Below are positions 9,154-18,823 of a DNA stretch of 64,000 nt, piece after piece. Location of the stretch: NCBI GenBank assembly GCA_905205975.1, contig CAJLFQ010000003.1, positions 5,456 to 69,455 on the forward strand. The letters are read 5' to 3'. The notes beneath the pieces are model-generated. The model ran no database searches. It saw nothing but the letters and a program-made list of their open reading frames with translations, and was not told where the DNA came from. The stretch comes from an uncultured Eubacteriales bacterium. GTDB lineage: Bacteria; Bacillota; Clostridia; Oscillospirales; QAMX01. A program made the translations under genes and the position numbers. How positions within the stretch are numbered: position 1 is the first letter of the stretch; each line of letters begins with the position of its first letter.

Positions 9154-10449
9154 GTGAAACAGGGGATTATGGTAGAAGATAATATCAAAGCGCTGGCCGA
9201 AGCGCACGAAGCGTGCGAGCAGCGGCTGGCGCAGCTGACGGAACAGGGACTGTCGCTGGATCTTTCAAGAGGGAAGCCTTCGGCAGAACAGCTTGCGCTG
9301 TCAGTCGATCTGCTCAATGCGCTGGACAGCCGGAGCATCCTCGATTCTGAAAACGGGCAGGACTGCCGGAACTATGGCGGTCTGGAAGGCATCCCGGAGG
9401 CGCGCCGCCTGATGGCGCATATGATGGGCACGCACTCCGCCAACACGTTTGTCGGCGGCAACAGCAGCCTGATGATGATGTATCAGCTGGTCAGTCACGC
9501 CATGGTGGACGGTCTCTGCGGCGAAGCGCCGTGGCAGACGGTGGAAAACCGGAAGTTCCTCTGTCCGGTGCCGGGCTATGACCGCCATTTTGCCATTACG
9601 GAACATTTCGGTTTTGAATCCGTCTGCGTGCCGATGCTGCCGACGGGGCCGGATATGGATCTGATCGAATCGCTCGTCGAAAGCGATCCGTCTATCAAAG
9701 GCGTTTGGTGCGTTCCGAAATATCAGAACCCGACGGGGATTGTTTTCAGCGACGAAACCGTCCGGCGTTTTGCGCGCCTGAAACCGGCCGCAAAAGACTT
9801 CCGCATTTTCTGGGACAACGCATACTGCGTCCATGCCTTTGAAGGCGAACCGGCTGAAATTCCGGATATCATTGCCGAGAGCGAAGCGGCTGGGAACCCG
9901 GATATCGTCTATGAATTCGCCTCGACGAGCAAAGTGACGTTCCCGGGGGCAGGGATTGCGGCAGTGGCCACCAGCCCGGCCAACCAAATTGATATCCGCC
10001 GCTTCCTGAAATATGCGACCATCGGCCCGGATAAACTGAACCAGCTGCGCCACGCCCGCTATTTTAAGAACACTGCCGGTCTCCGCGCGCATATGCGGAA
10101 GCACGCGGCGCTTCTCCAGCCGAAATTTGAAGCCGCTTACCGTGTCCTGTCAGAAGAGCTGGGCGACACCGGCGCAGCCGACTGGACGACGCCTTCCGGC
10201 GGCTATTTCTTCTCGTTCAACACGCCTGCCGGATGTGCTTCGGAAATCGTCCGCCGCTGTGAGGCCTGCGGCGTCAAGTTTACGCCGGCCGGCGCCACCT
10301 ATCCGCGGGGCGTTGACCCGGAAGACCGCAACATCCGCATCGCGCCGTCATTTGCGACGGTTTCTGAAATCGAAACGGCGACACGCATTCTGGCGCTTTG
10401 CACCAAAATGGTCGGAATCGAAAAACGCATGCGTGCGCTGGCAAATTGA
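9154..10449 (+). CDS. Class I PLP aminotransferase, aspartate aminotransferase-like (MocR-type fold)
   Basis: A 431-residue PLP enzyme. It begins with the LSRGKPSAEQ motif and carries YGGLEGIPEAR, KYQNPTGIVFS, FWDNAYCVHAF and the PLP-lysine segment STSKVTFPGAG. This set is typical of the aspartate aminotransferase subgroup described in Corynebacterium (AspT; Pfam Aminotran_MocR) rather than of classical AspC. Probable reaction is aspartate plus 2-oxoglutarate transamination. The start is GTG at 9154 with GGAGAG 8 bases upstream; an ATG at 9169 has no usable site. The divergent LysR gene is its likely regulator. Confidence 0.9.
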   Translation: MKQGIMVEDNIKALAEAHEACEQRLAQLTEQGLSLDLSRGKPSAEQLALSVDLLNALDSRSILDSENGQDCRNYGGLEGIPEARRLMAHMMGTHSANTFVGGNSSLMMMYQLVSHAMVDGLCGEAPWQTVENRKFLCPVPGYDRHFAITEHFGFESVCVPMLPTGPDMDLIESLVESDPSIKGVWCVPKYQNPTGIVFSDETVRRFARLKPAAKDFRIFWDNAYCVHAFEGEPAEIPDIIAESEAAGNPDIVYEFASTSKVTFPGAGIAAVATSPANQIDIRRFLKYATIGPDKLNQLRHARYFKNTAGLRAHMRKHAALLQPKFEAAYRVLSEELGDTGAADWTTPSGGYFFSFNTPAGCASEIVRRCEACGVKFTPAGATYPRGVDPEDRNIRIAPSFATVSEIETATRILALCTKMVGIEKRMRALAN

Positions 10450-10504
10450 TGTAGATTGAGATGTCGGATATAAATTGAAATGTCAATGGAAAGGATCTTG
10501 TCCC

Positions 10505-10750
10505 ATGCTGATTCTGATTTGGATTGTTCTTGCCGCCCTGGATGCAGGGCTGTTTGCCATGGATTTCCGGATGATCTCCGGCCGCACGGAAAATGAACGC
10601 GCGGCGCGCATCACAGCCGCTGTGGCTGCCGCGGCGCTGGTCTGCGGCTGTGTGGCCTGCGGCTTGGCCGGGTCGAAGTTCGCACTGCTCCTCTGTGCGG
10701 TAGGCGGTATGCTGGCCTGCACAGGCCTCCTGATGACGGAGTCCCGATGA
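10505..10750 (+). CDS. Small membrane protein
   Basis: An 81-residue hydrophobic protein with an N-terminal membrane segment (LILIWIVLAALDAGLFAM) and one or two further segments rich in Ala and Cys (residues about 35-75). The start at 10505 follows AAAGGAT. It overlaps the next gene by the ATGA junction, so the two are probably translationally coupled. No family is recognised. Confidence 0.65.
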   Translation: MLILIWIVLAALDAGLFAMDFRMISGRTENERAARITAAVAAAALVCGCVACGLAGSKFALLLCAVGGMLACTGLLMTESR

Positions 10751-11418
10751 ATCGCCAAACAAAGGCTACTCAGATCGATGCGGCGGCCGGAGCGGCAGAA
10801 ACACTCTGGCGCGCCGCGTTTCTGATTTTATCCGGCGGTTTTCAGGACGCCTATACCTATGTCTGCCGCGGCGGGGTGTTTGCCAACGCGCAGACGGGCA
10901 ATGTCGTCCTGATGAGTGCTAAGCTGATGCACGGCGAATGGCGCGCTGCCGTGACGTATCTGATCCCGCTGGCGGCCTTTTTCACCGGGACGTTTGCCGC
11001 CGAGACAATCCGGCGCCGTCTGGAAAAAAGCGGCCGCCATCGGGTGAACCGCGCGGTGCTTGCCGTCGAAATCGCCCTGCTGTTCTGCGTCGGCTTCCTG
11101 CCGCAGCAGGAGAACGCGCTGGCCAATGCGCTGGTTTCACTGGCGTGTGCTGCGCAGGTGCAGACCTTTCAGACCGTATGCGGGTATCCGTATGCCAGCA
11201 CCATGTGTATCGGCAACCTGCGCAGTGGTGCGGAGGCCTTTACGGCATGGCTGCACAACCGTGAAACGTCAGAGCTGCGCCGCGCAGGGACGTATCTGGC
11301 GATTCTGCTGCTCTTTCTGCTGGGTGCTGCCGCCGGGTCTTTTTGCAGTCAATGGCTGGGCATCCGGGCTGTCTGGGTCTGCTGCCTGCTGCTGATGCCG
11401 CGCTTATTGCTGCGCTGA
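10747..11418 (+). CDS. DUF1275 (YoaK-like) membrane protein
   Basis: A 223-residue polytopic protein. The segments LSGGFQDAYTYVCRGGVFANAQTGNVV and YPYASTMCIGNLRSGAEAF are hallmarks of DUF1275/YoaK, whose function is uncertain. Five or six membrane helices are visible. It overlaps the preceding small membrane protein by four bases and its last codons overlap the 3' end of the convergent VWA gene by 15 bases. Confidence 0.88.
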   Translation: MNRQTKATQIDAAAGAAETLWRAAFLILSGGFQDAYTYVCRGGVFANAQTGNVVLMSAKLMHGEWRAAVTYLIPLAAFFTGTFAAETIRRRLEKSGRHRVNRAVLAVEIALLFCVGFLPQQENALANALVSLACAAQVQTFQTVCGYPYASTMCIGNLRSGAEAFTAWLHNRETSELRRAGTYLAILLLFLLGAAAGSFCSQWLGIRAVWVCCLLLMPRLLLR

Positions 11419-12075
11419 ACGTCCGCCGTGCTTCGAACGGCGTTTGTAATCGGCCTCGATCGGCGCTTTCCAGCCGGCGTCAAGCGTCTGAGACGAACGA
11501 ACCGCACGGACGGCGTCGCTGATGGCCTCAAAGTTGAGCGCCGTACCGGCTTTGTCACAACAGTAGTTGACGGCATGGTCAGCGTGGATGCCGATGCTGT
11601 CCGCCGCGGCTTCCGCGTTGATATTGGCGCCCAAAAACAGGAATTCCCAATGGTATTGTTCCTGCTGCGCCTGAATCATCGCCCGGACTTCTTTGCCGGA
11701 ATAATGATGGCTGGCATTTTCCATCCCGTCGGTTGTGATCACAAACAGCGTTCGTGCAGGGACATCTTCTTTGCGGGCATATCTGTGGACGGTGCGGATA
11801 TGGCGGATGGCGCTGCCGACCGCATCATACAGTGCCGTGGAGCCGCCGACGCGATAGGTTCGGCCGTCCAGCGGAACGACCCGCTGTACCGGCGCCCGGT
11901 CGGAGACGACGGTGCTCATGTGGTTGAACAGCACCGTCGAAATCAGCGCTTCACCCGGTTCCTTCTGCTGCTTGGCGATCATTGCGTTGAAGCCGCCGAT
12001 GGTATCGGCCTCCAGACCGGCCATGGAACCGCTGCAATCCAGGATAAAAACAATTTCTGTGAGATTCGGATTCAT
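11404..12075 (-). CDS. VWA domain protein, TerY-like
   Basis: A 223-residue, almost pure von Willebrand factor A domain. The metal-ion-dependent adhesion site is complete (DCSGS at residues 13-17, then GGSTALYDAVG and TTDGMENAS). There is no signal peptide, so it acts in the cytoplasm like TerY proteins of tellurite/stress clusters. Upstream on the same strand lie a GNAT and a macro-domain gene, separated from it by two hairpins. The ATG start follows AGGAGG. Partner and function are unknown. Confidence 0.85.
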   Translation of the reverse strand: MNPNLTEIVFILDCSGSMAGLEADTIGGFNAMIAKQQKEPGEALISTVLFNHMSTVVSDRAPVQRVVPLDGRTYRVGGSTALYDAVGSAIRHIRTVHRYARKEDVPARTLFVITTDGMENASHHYSGKEVRAMIQAQQEQYHWEFLFLGANINAEAAADSIGIHADHAVNYCCDKAGTALNFEAISDAVRAVRSSQTLDAGWKAPIEADYKRRSKHGGRSAQQ

Positions 12076-12092
12076 TTGTCAAGTCCTCCTGA

Positions 12093-12126
12093 TAAAAAAT
12101 AGTGACTGCGTTTCCGCAGTCACTAT
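12093..12126 (-). terminator. Terminator between GNAT and VWA genes
   Basis: A 12-bp perfect stem (12099-12110 with 12115-12126) with a 4-base loop, followed on the minus strand by six T. It lies just upstream of the VWA ribosome binding site, so it could also act as an attenuator of that gene. Confidence 0.8.
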
Positions 12127-12139
12127 GATACCAGATTTC

Positions 12140-12180
12140 AGCCGTGGAAAGGTCGCTTTGAAAGCGACATTTTCACGGCT
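12140..12180. repeat. Long near-perfect inverted repeat
   Basis: Arms of about 20 bases (12140-12159 and 12161-12180) differ at three positions, two of which still allow wobble pairs. There is almost no loop and no T tract on either strand. It stands beside the terminator at 12093-12126. Confidence 0.7.
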
Positions 12181-12204
12181 TTCATATTGCGTCATACCAA
12201 ATTT

Positions 12205-12627
12205 TCAAACCAGCGGCTTGGCAAAAAACAGCTCCGTAGGCTGAGCATATCCGGGCAGGTCGAGCAGGAGGCATCCGGCATCCCGGTAGCCGAGTTTTCG
12301 GTAAAAATGCTGTGCCGTTTCGTCGGATTGCGTGGACGTCATGACCATGCCGTGGTTCTGGCGGCGCATTTCATCTTCCCAATAACGCATCAGGGCCGTC
12401 CCGCAGCCGGAACGGCGAAAAGCGGGAGAGACCGTCAGCAGGGTGACGAACGGTATGTTGTCCCAGAAGAGGTGATACCGCAGGAGTCCGGCGGGCACGC
12501 CGTCCGCAAACAGGAGATAGCCCATCCGGTCGCGGACTTTGCGGTCAAATGCCCGGTCAGAAAGATGCGGATCCAGCTGCATCCAGACAGCGCGGTCGGA
12601 TGGCTGAACCGGACGGATTTCAAACAT
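12205..12627 (-). CDS. GNAT family N-acetyltransferase
   Basis: A 140-residue acetyltransferase. The acetyl-CoA binding motif is visible as LTVSPAFRRSGCGTALMRY, followed by TQSDETAQHFYRKLGY, the standard C-terminal GNAT signature. The start is ATG at 12627, with AAAGGAG 8 bases upstream; longer frames lack a site. It begins 26 bases behind the macro-domain gene, so the two probably form an operon. Substrate unknown. Confidence 0.88.
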   Translation of the reverse strand: MFEIRPVQPSDRAVWMQLDPHLSDRAFDRKVRDRMGYLLFADGVPAGLLRYHLFWDNIPFVTLLTVSPAFRRSGCGTALMRYWEDEMRRQNHGMVMTSTQSDETAQHFYRKLGYRDAGCLLLDLPGYAQPTELFFAKPLV

Positions 12628-12653
12628 CGGATGCTCCTTTCTCCGAGGAAGCG

Positions 12654-13664
12654 CTAAGCGCCGATCAGGCACTGGTCGAACGCAAACAGCGCCTCGTTGA
12701 TTTCAAAGACGTTATACTGCCCGCGGGAGACGAAATATTCGATGATGATGTCAAATTTGCTGGCATGCGAGAGCGCAAATCCGGCACGGGCAAGCAGCTC
12801 TTTCAGCTCCGGCAGCGGCAACTCCAGCGCAAGCCCGAAGGCGATGGCCGTCTGTTTGGAGGGCTGGTATCCCTTGTCGTTCCGGATTTTTGAAAAGAGC
12901 TTGCGGTCGATGTTTGCCTTCTTATAACATGCGGCGTCGGTCATTCCGCTTTCGGCGATTTTTCGGAGCAGAAACTCGGAGAACCCTTCGTCCAGCTGTC
13001 CCAATGCGTCCCGCAGCGCGCCGGCGCCGGGCGCTTGACAGACCGGCACCGATTGCAGAACCGGCGCATGCGGCGCGGCGGATTCGGCGTGCCGCACCGC
13101 TTTCGAACGCTGGAACAACCGGCGTTCCGGCTGCGCAGCGGCATAACGGTCATCGATATAGGCGGCGATGTCGCCGTAGATGGATCGGCTGATCTGGAAG
13201 GAATCCCGGTCGAAAACGACCAGAAAAACGGTCAGATCGCAGTCGGACAAAAACGCGCTGATGGTCTGCACAGCCGTCTGAAGGGCGGTTTCCCGCGGGA
13301 AGCCGAGCGAACCGGCGGCAAGCAGCGGACAGGCCACGGTTTCGCATCCGGCCTGCAGCGCCAGTGCAAGCGCCGAACGGTAGCATTGCGACAGCACAGC
13401 CGTTTCGCTGGATGTACCGCCGTGCCAGACCGGGCCGACCGTATGGATGACATAGCGGCAGGGCAGCCCGAATCCGGGCGTTATACGGGCTTCACCGGGG
13501 GCGGCGCGGCCAAGCGTCCGGCAGGCCGCGTCAAGCGCAGGGCCGCCTGCGCGGCGGATGGCGCGGTCCGTGCCGCCGCTGCCGGAAAACGTGCTGTCTG
13601 TCGGGCAGACGATGGCGTCTGCGCGGATGTGCGTGATGTCGTCGCGGATCATGGTCAGCGGCAT
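12654..13664 (-). CDS. Macro domain protein with C-terminal helical/XRE-like domain
   Basis: A 336-residue protein. Residues 1-170 form a macro domain, which binds ADP-ribose or its derivatives (IRADAIVCPTDS, GSGGTDRAIRRAGGPAL, YVIHTVGPVW, CPLLAAGSLGFP). The glycine-rich loop is GSGGTD rather than the usual LLGGGGVD. Residues about 225-336 are a second conserved domain (FLLRKIAESGMTDAACYKKA, SKIRNDKGYQPSK, FALSHASKFDIIIEYF) seen behind macro domains in other Firmicutes and resembling a helix-turn-helix. The start follows AGGAGGA. A promoter is present at 13695-13723. Confidence 0.85.
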   Translation of the reverse strand: MPLTMIRDDITHIRADAIVCPTDSTFSGSGGTDRAIRRAGGPALDAACRTLGRAAPGEARITPGFGLPCRYVIHTVGPVWHGGTSSETAVLSQCYRSALALALQAGCETVACPLLAAGSLGFPRETALQTAVQTISAFLSDCDLTVFLVVFDRDSFQISRSIYGDIAAYIDDRYAAAQPERRLFQRSKAVRHAESAAPHAPVLQSVPVCQAPGAGALRDALGQLDEGFSEFLLRKIAESGMTDAACYKKANIDRKLFSKIRNDKGYQPSKQTAIAFGLALELPLPELKELLARAGFALSHASKFDIIIEYFVSRGQYNVFEINEALFAFDQCLIGA

Positions 13665-13694
13665 GGGCGGTTCCTCCTGTTTTTTTCTGCAACC

Positions 13695-13723
13695 AGTATA
13701 TCATAAATAACAGCGGTCTGCAA
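13695..13723 (-). promoter_or_regulatory. Promoter of the macro-GNAT operon
   Basis: On the minus strand TTGCAG (13723-13718), 17-base spacer, TATACT (13700-13695). Confidence 0.65.
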
Positions 13724-13730
13724 GCACAGA

Positions 13731-13762
13731 CAAAAACCGGGTGCAGCAGCCTGTACCCGGTT
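13731..13762 (-). terminator. Terminator of the ABC transporter gene
   Basis: Stem AACCGGGT/ACCCGGTT (13735-13742 with 13755-13762), extendable inward, followed on the minus strand by a T run. Confidence 0.8.
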
Positions 13763-13768
13763 CAAAGA

Positions 13769-16330
13769 TTATTCGGTTCTCAGCGCGACGACCGGGTCTT
13801 TTTTGGAAGCGATTCTGGCGGGGATCAGACCGGCGATGAGCGTCAGCGCCATGCTGATGAGTATCAGAATGACGGCGCCGCCGGCCGGCAGAGAAGCGAC
13901 GCCGGAGATACCGGCCAGAGACTGTATGACGGCGTTGAGCGGAATGGTCAGCAGCAGCGTGATCAAAATGCCGAGCGCACCGGCGACAAACCCGACAATC
14001 AGCGTTTCTGCGTTGAAAACGCGGGAAATATCGCGGCTTCTGGCGCCGATGCTCCGCAGAATGCCGATTTCCTTCGTCCGCTCCAGAACGGAAATATAGG
14101 TGATGATGCCGATCATAATCGAAGAAACCACCAGCGAAATCCCGACGAATCCGATCAGCACATAGCTGATGGCATTGATGATGGTGCTGACGGAGGACAT
14201 CATGAGGCCGACATAATCGGTGTAGCGGATGACGCGCGAACCGAGCCCCTGCGCCTGCATCTTGAGGTTATAGTCTTCAATGGCGTCGATCAGCGTTTCT
14301 TTGGCGGCAAAATCGACGGCGTAGAGGTAAATGCGGTCCGGATCCTCCGGCAGACAGGCGCCTAATTTGCGCAGGTTCGAGTCGGCGGATTCCGTTTCTC
14401 CGGCAGGGGTGCCGGCCGTCAGCGCAGCCAGTTCTTCCGGCGAAAGCGACGCAAGGTATGCCCGCTGTTCTTCCGTCAGAGCATCCGGGTCAATGACGCC
14501 GGTTCCGTCCGCGAACGGCAGCCCGGTGAAGACGTTGGTTTGAGGGTCGGCACGCTGTTCGCGGACGATTTCAGAAGCATTGGCCTGCTCCAGCAATTCT
14601 GTCGTCAGGCTGCTCAGATAGCCGACTGTGCCGCTCAATGCGGCGGAAACCGCATCGCCTGCCGGGCGGACAATGCCCACAACCGTCAATTCGACTGCCT
14701 GGTCGAGCAGCGATTCCAGATAGGCTTCATCGTCCCGGCGGTCTGTCCATCGCCCATTTTCCTTCTCATAATAGGCGGTGGACGGCAGAATGCGGTACGT
14801 CAGCCCGATCAGATCGCTATATGCATAGCTCTTCTGGGAAAGGGTCACATTTTGACCGGTGCGGAGCGCACGCATCATTTCCTGAAGCTCGGCCGGATCT
14901 TTCAGGCCGAGTGCATAAAGCGCGTAGTCCGTGATTTCATTGTTGTCATCGGTAATCAGAATGACTTCGTGTGAAGATTCCGGCCAGCGTCCGGCGAGCA
15001 CGTCATACTGCGCCGCAAGCAGCTCCGGATTGTCGATCATCTGCGTCCAGACCTGCATGCCCATGGAAAAGGCGCTGCTGCTCTGCGTCTGACCGGCCAT
15101 GCCGAGGTCTTCAAACAGCGTAACCGGGCTGATCTGTTCATATCCGCTGCCGACCGGCCGGTAGATGTTCAGATCGATGTCATATCCGTAGGAAACGGCG
15201 TTCAGGCAGGACTCAAAAATATCCGGATGCTCCTGCAAGTATGCGCGGAAAGCGGCCAGATCGTTTTCGTGGATTTCACCGAACATCGTTTTCATCATGC
15301 CGCTGAAGACGTTTTTGGCATAGACGCGGTTGTCGGAGTGGGTGACTTCCTGGTTTGCGTCGCTCATGGCGGTCATCAGCGACGCCATGTCAACGGCGTT
15401 CTTCTCGATCATGATGGGATAGCCGGACAGCGTATTTTCCTGCACGGTGTCGATGTAATCCTGAAAACCGCTGGAAAGTGAGAGGATCAGGGCGATGCCG
15501 ATGATGCCGATGCTGCCGGCGAAAGCCGTCAGAAACGTCCGTGTTTTCTTCGTCATGAGGTTGTTCAGGCTGAGCGACAGCGCCGTCAAAAACGACATGG
15601 CGGTCTGTTTGACGCGGGGCCTGTCAACGGGCGACGGCGGTTCGGCGCTGCCGTCATAAGGGGCGGTATCGCCGGTAATCTGTCCGTCCAGCAGCCGGAT
15701 GATGCGCGAGGAATAGCGCTCGGCGAGTTCACCGTTGTGTGTGACCATAATGACCAGCCGGTTTTTGGCGATCCGCGCCAACAGATCCATCACCTGAATG
15801 CTGGTTTCGGAGTCCAGAGCGCCGGTTGGTTCATCGGCCAGGAGAATCTCCGGGTCGTTGACCAGTGCGCGCGCAATGGCGACACGCTGCATTTGGCCGC
15901 CGGAAAGCTGATTGGGGCGCTTGCTGAGCTGATCGGCAAGGCCGACTTCCGCCAAAGCGGCGGCGGCCCGCCTGCGGCGTTCGGATTTGGAAACGCCGGA
16001 GAGCGTCAGTGCCAGCTCGACGTTTGCCAGAACCGATTGATGCTGAATCAGGTTGTAGCTCTGAAAGACAAAGCCGATGGCGTGATTCCGGTAGGTATCC
16101 CAGTCGCGCTCCGAAAACTGACGGGTCGAGCGCCCGTCGATGATCAGGTCGCCGCTCGTATATCGGTCCAGCCCACCCAGAATGTTCAAAAGGGTCGTTT
16201 TGCCGCAGCCGGACGGGCCGAGGATCGAGACGAATTCGTTCCGGCGGAATTCGAGGTCGATGCCCTTCAGCGCGTGGACGACGGCGCCGCCGGATGTATA
16301 GTCCTTGACAATGGATTTTAATTTCAGCAT
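13769..16330 (-). CDS. ABC transporter, fused ATPase and FtsX-type permease (MacB-like)
   Basis: An 853-residue single-chain ABC protein. Residues 1-230 are the ATPase: Walker [13 protein letters not shown], signature [15 protein letters not shown], Walker [14 protein letters not shown] membrane segment near residue 320 is followed by a large extracytoplasmic region (about 345-690) and three C-terminal helices ending [16 protein letters not shown], the FtsX/MacB arrangement. Such proteins export peptides or lipoproteins or act as mechanotransmission devices. The start is ATG at 16330 ([10 protein letters not shown] follows); longer frames add an unlikely N-terminus. It is divergent from a GH92-like gene and no partner periplasmic adaptor is nearby. 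Confidence 0.9.
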   Translation of the reverse strand: MLKLKSIVKDYTSGGAVVHALKGIDLEFRRNEFVSILGPSGCGKTTLLNILGGLDRYTSGDLIIDGRSTRQFSERDWDTYRNHAIGFVFQSYNLIQHQSVLANVELALTLSGVSKSERRRRAAAALAEVGLADQLSKRPNQLSGGQMQRVAIARALVNDPEILLADEPTGALDSETSIQVMDLLARIAKNRLVIMVTHNGELAERYSSRIIRLLDGQITGDTAPYDGSAEPPSPVDRPRVKQTAMSFLTALSLSLNNLMTKKTRTFLTAFAGSIGIIGIALILSLSSGFQDYIDTVQENTLSGYPIMIEKNAVDMASLMTAMSDANQEVTHSDNRVYAKNVFSGMMKTMFGEIHENDLAAFRAYLQEHPDIFESCLNAVSYGYDIDLNIYRPVGSGYEQISPVTLFEDLGMAGQTQSSSAFSMGMQVWTQMIDNPELLAAQYDVLAGRWPESSHEVILITDDNNEITDYALYALGLKDPAELQEMMRALRTGQNVTLSQKSYAYSDLIGLTYRILPSTAYYEKENGRWTDRRDDEAYLESLLDQAVELTVVGIVRPAGDAVSAALSGTVGYLSSLTTELLEQANASEIVREQRADPQTNVFTGLPFADGTGVIDPDALTEEQRAYLASLSPEELAALTAGTPAGETESADSNLRKLGACLPEDPDRIYLYAVDFAAKETLIDAIEDYNLKMQAQGLGSRVIRYTDYVGLMMSSVSTIINAISYVLIGFVGISLVVSSIMIGIITYISVLERTKEIGILRSIGARSRDISRVFNAETLIVGFVAGALGILITLLLTIPLNAVIQSLAGISGVASLPAGGAVILILISMALTLIAGLIPARIASKKDPVVALRTE

Positions 16331-16397
16331 GGATTCTATGCGCCTTTCTGTGCAGTCGGAATACGTTCGAACAGATTTGCGATGTGCAGATTGGTTT

Positions 16398-16426
16398 ATT
16401 ATACCGGAGGCAGAACGGAAGTTCAA
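16398..16426 (-). promoter_or_regulatory. Promoter of the ABC transporter gene
   Basis: On the minus strand TTGAAC (16426-16421), 17-base spacer, TATAAT (16403-16398). Confidence 0.75.
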
Positions 16427-16512
16427 TTCGTGCTTTGTAAATTTTTGTACCGGCGCCGCTGCACCGGTGCGAAAAAAACGGCATGAAGGTTTTTTCGGCA
16501 ACCGGATGGGTC

Positions 16513-16541
16513 TTGCAAAAAAGAACCGCGTGTATTATAAT
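16513..16541 (+). promoter_or_regulatory. Promoter of the GH92-like gene
   Basis: TTGCAA (16513-16518), 17-base spacer, TATAAT (16536-16541). It is divergent from the ABC transporter promoter about 90 bases away. Confidence 0.75.
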
Positions 16542-16600
16542 AATGTATCATACCCTTCCGGTCAGCCCGGCGTACGGCGCAGAAAACAGGAGGAACAGCC

Positions 16601-18655
16601 ATGCATTTGATTTCGGATGTCAACGTTTTTCAGGGATGCGGTGCGATTGACCTGCCAGCGCCGCAGGGTGTCGCGGCCAGCTGGCATTTTATCAAAGCGC
16701 TCTGCGGCAACACGCATCCGGGCGCGGTACGGCCGTTCGGCAAACTGTCTGCCTGCTGTTATTCGGCCGGATACTCCGCCGGATACGGGCATCATCGCAT
16801 CAATTGCGGCGGCCCCATCCGTCCACTCTGGGACAGCGACCGATTTATCGGCATTTCGCATATGCACCAGAGCGGCATCGGCGCGCTGGGCTTTTATGAA
16901 AACTACGCGCTGACCATTCCGTTCTGCGGGACGCTGACAGCAGAGACAGCCGTCCGCGGCATCCGCTCGGAGTCTGCGGAACCGGGGTACTATGCCGTGA
17001 CATCCAGCGATGGGATTCGTTCGGAAGTGACGGTCAGTCCGCGCTGCGCACGCCACCGCTATACGTTCCCCGCGTCAGGCGGTCGGATCGCAATTGACTT
17101 TACAAACGACGGACTGTATGAAGGCGAAAACGTTGCCTCACGGCCGAAGTCGTGGCGCGTCGAACGGCTGTCCGCCTCCGAAGCTGCGGCGGAAGCTGTT
17201 TTGCAGGGCGTCTGCGTGTCTTTTTATGTGAGCTGCCGTGGCAGTACCGGATGCACGCTCTGGCGGGGAAGCGCGCTGACGGACGCCGACCGGCTGTCGG
17301 CCTGCGGCGCCGCCGCGGAAGAACGGGGCGGATGCTGCTTTGACCTTGCAGAACAGACGGCAGAGCTCGTCGTCAGCGTCTCGCTGCGGGGAGAGCGGCA
17401 GGCACGTGAGGCGGCGGAAGCGGAAACCGCATCTTTTGAAACCGTCCGCGAGGAAGCGCACCGTGCATGGGCGGAACGGCTCAGCCACATTGAAATCGAA
17501 ACCGCAGACGACCGGGAACGCGAAATCTTTGCATCGAACTTTTACCATTCTCTGGTCAAGCCGTCCGACTGGCAGGACGAAAGCTTTCTGTACCGGCAGG
17601 AAGACTTTATGCTCGATTTCTGTACGCTCTGGGACCAGTATAAAACGCAGCTCCCGCTGATTTTCACACTTTTTGACGACATATCAGGGAAAATTGTATC
17701 GACATATGAAGCGCTGAGCGAAACGCTCGGCTTTCTGCCGCACACGTTCGTACTCTGCGATCAGTTCCGCATTGAAGCCAAACAGGCGCAGATGCTCGGC
17801 GTCTATGTACTGTACGACGCGTTCTGCCGCGGCATCGGCGACCCCGAATCGCTGCTGGCGGCGATCCGGCGGGATCTGACCCGGCCGGAGTACCGTCCGT
17901 TTTTTGAAACCGGCGTGTGTGAAAAGACAACGCATACGCTCGATATGGCAGAAGGGTGTCTGGCGGCGGCGGAACTGGCGCGCGCCTGCGGCGATACGGC
18001 GCTGGCGAACCATCTGGAATCGTCTGCTCAATCCGTCTGGCAGGCGTTTGACCCGGCAACGGGGCTTCTCCGGGCAGACGCGGATTACTATGAGGGCAAT
18101 CACTGGAACTATTCCTTCCGGCCGATGCGCGACATGCGGAAACGAATTGCCCTGACGGGATCCGCAGAAGCGTTTGTACGGCTTTGCGACCGGTTCTTCG
18201 GCTTTACGGACGCTGCAGATACGACGGCGCGTTTTGAGGGGTTCAACAATGAAACCGATATGGAAGCGCCGTATGCCTATCTGTATGCCGGCCGCCATGA
18301 TCGGCTCTGCGACGTTCTGACGGATGGGCTGGACAGCATGTTTACGACCGGCAGGGGCGGACTCCCGGGCAACAACGACTCCGGCGGACTGTCGTCCTGC
18401 TACTTATGGAACGCGCTCGGCGTTTTCCCGGTGAGCGGACAAAATAAAATGCTGATCGGCACGCCGCGGTTCGAACAGGCAGTGCTCCATTTGTCCGGCG
18501 GCCGGGACTTTCAGATTGTCCGCCGCGGGCGCGGCCGGTATGTCCGGGAGGCGAAGCTCAACGGGGTGCCCATCCAAAATTTCCAATTTTCTGTCCGGCA
18601 GATGATGTCCGGCGGTACGCTGGAGCTGACGATGTCGGAACAGCCGGTCTGCTGA
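16601..18655 (+). CDS. Glycoside hydrolase family 92-like protein (alpha-mannosidase family)
   Basis: A 684-residue protein without signal peptide. The N-terminus has GNTHPGAVRPFG, the middle has FCTLWDQYKTQLP, and the C-terminal half has FNNETDMEAPYAYLYAG and LPGNNDSGGLSSCYLWNALG, all aligned with GH92 hallmarks. GH92 enzymes are calcium-dependent exo-alpha-mannosidases. The motif around residues 590-593 reads GNND, where members I know usually have an acidic residue at the third position, so activity or specificity may differ. Lack of a signal peptide suggests cytoplasmic action on imported oligosaccharides. A polysaccharide deacetylase-like gene follows. Confidence 0.85.
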   Translation: MHLISDVNVFQGCGAIDLPAPQGVAASWHFIKALCGNTHPGAVRPFGKLSACCYSAGYSAGYGHHRINCGGPIRPLWDSDRFIGISHMHQSGIGALGFYENYALTIPFCGTLTAETAVRGIRSESAEPGYYAVTSSDGIRSEVTVSPRCARHRYTFPASGGRIAIDFTNDGLYEGENVASRPKSWRVERLSASEAAAEAVLQGVCVSFYVSCRGSTGCTLWRGSALTDADRLSACGAAAEERGGCCFDLAEQTAELVVSVSLRGERQAREAAEAETASFETVREEAHRAWAERLSHIEIETADDREREIFASNFYHSLVKPSDWQDESFLYRQEDFMLDFCTLWDQYKTQLPLIFTLFDDISGKIVSTYEALSETLGFLPHTFVLCDQFRIEAKQAQMLGVYVLYDAFCRGIGDPESLLAAIRRDLTRPEYRPFFETGVCEKTTHTLDMAEGCLAAAELARACGDTALANHLESSAQSVWQAFDPATGLLRADADYYEGNHWNYSFRPMRDMRKRIALTGSAEAFVRLCDRFFGFTDAADTTARFEGFNNETDMEAPYAYLYAGRHDRLCDVLTDGLDSMFTTGRGGLPGNNDSGGLSSCYLWNALGVFPVSGQNKMLIGTPRFEQAVLHLSGGRDFQIVRRGRGRYVREAKLNGVPIQNFQFSVRQMMSGGTLELTMSEQPVC

Positions 18656-18689
18656 AGAAGCGGCTTATTGAAGAAGACAGGAGAGTTCT

Positions 18690-18749
18690 TTGTGGCATTT
18701 TGACCTTTCTGCGCTGACGCTGGATTGGAAAGCACCGGAAAGCCGATGA
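18690..18749 (+). CDS. Possible 19-residue peptide
   Basis: A TTG-initiated frame (LWHFDLSALTLDWKAPESR) preceded by AGGAGAG, between the GH92-like and deacetylase genes. It may be a chance frame or the remnant of a lost gene. Only the ribosome binding site supports it. Confidence 0.2.
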   Translation: MWHFDLSALTLDWKAPESR

Positions 18750-18823
18750 AATGGGATCAAATCCATCGATCAAAAGACCATCAAGAGAGCAAGCGAACAA
18801 GTCGACGAATGGAGGAAAACAAG

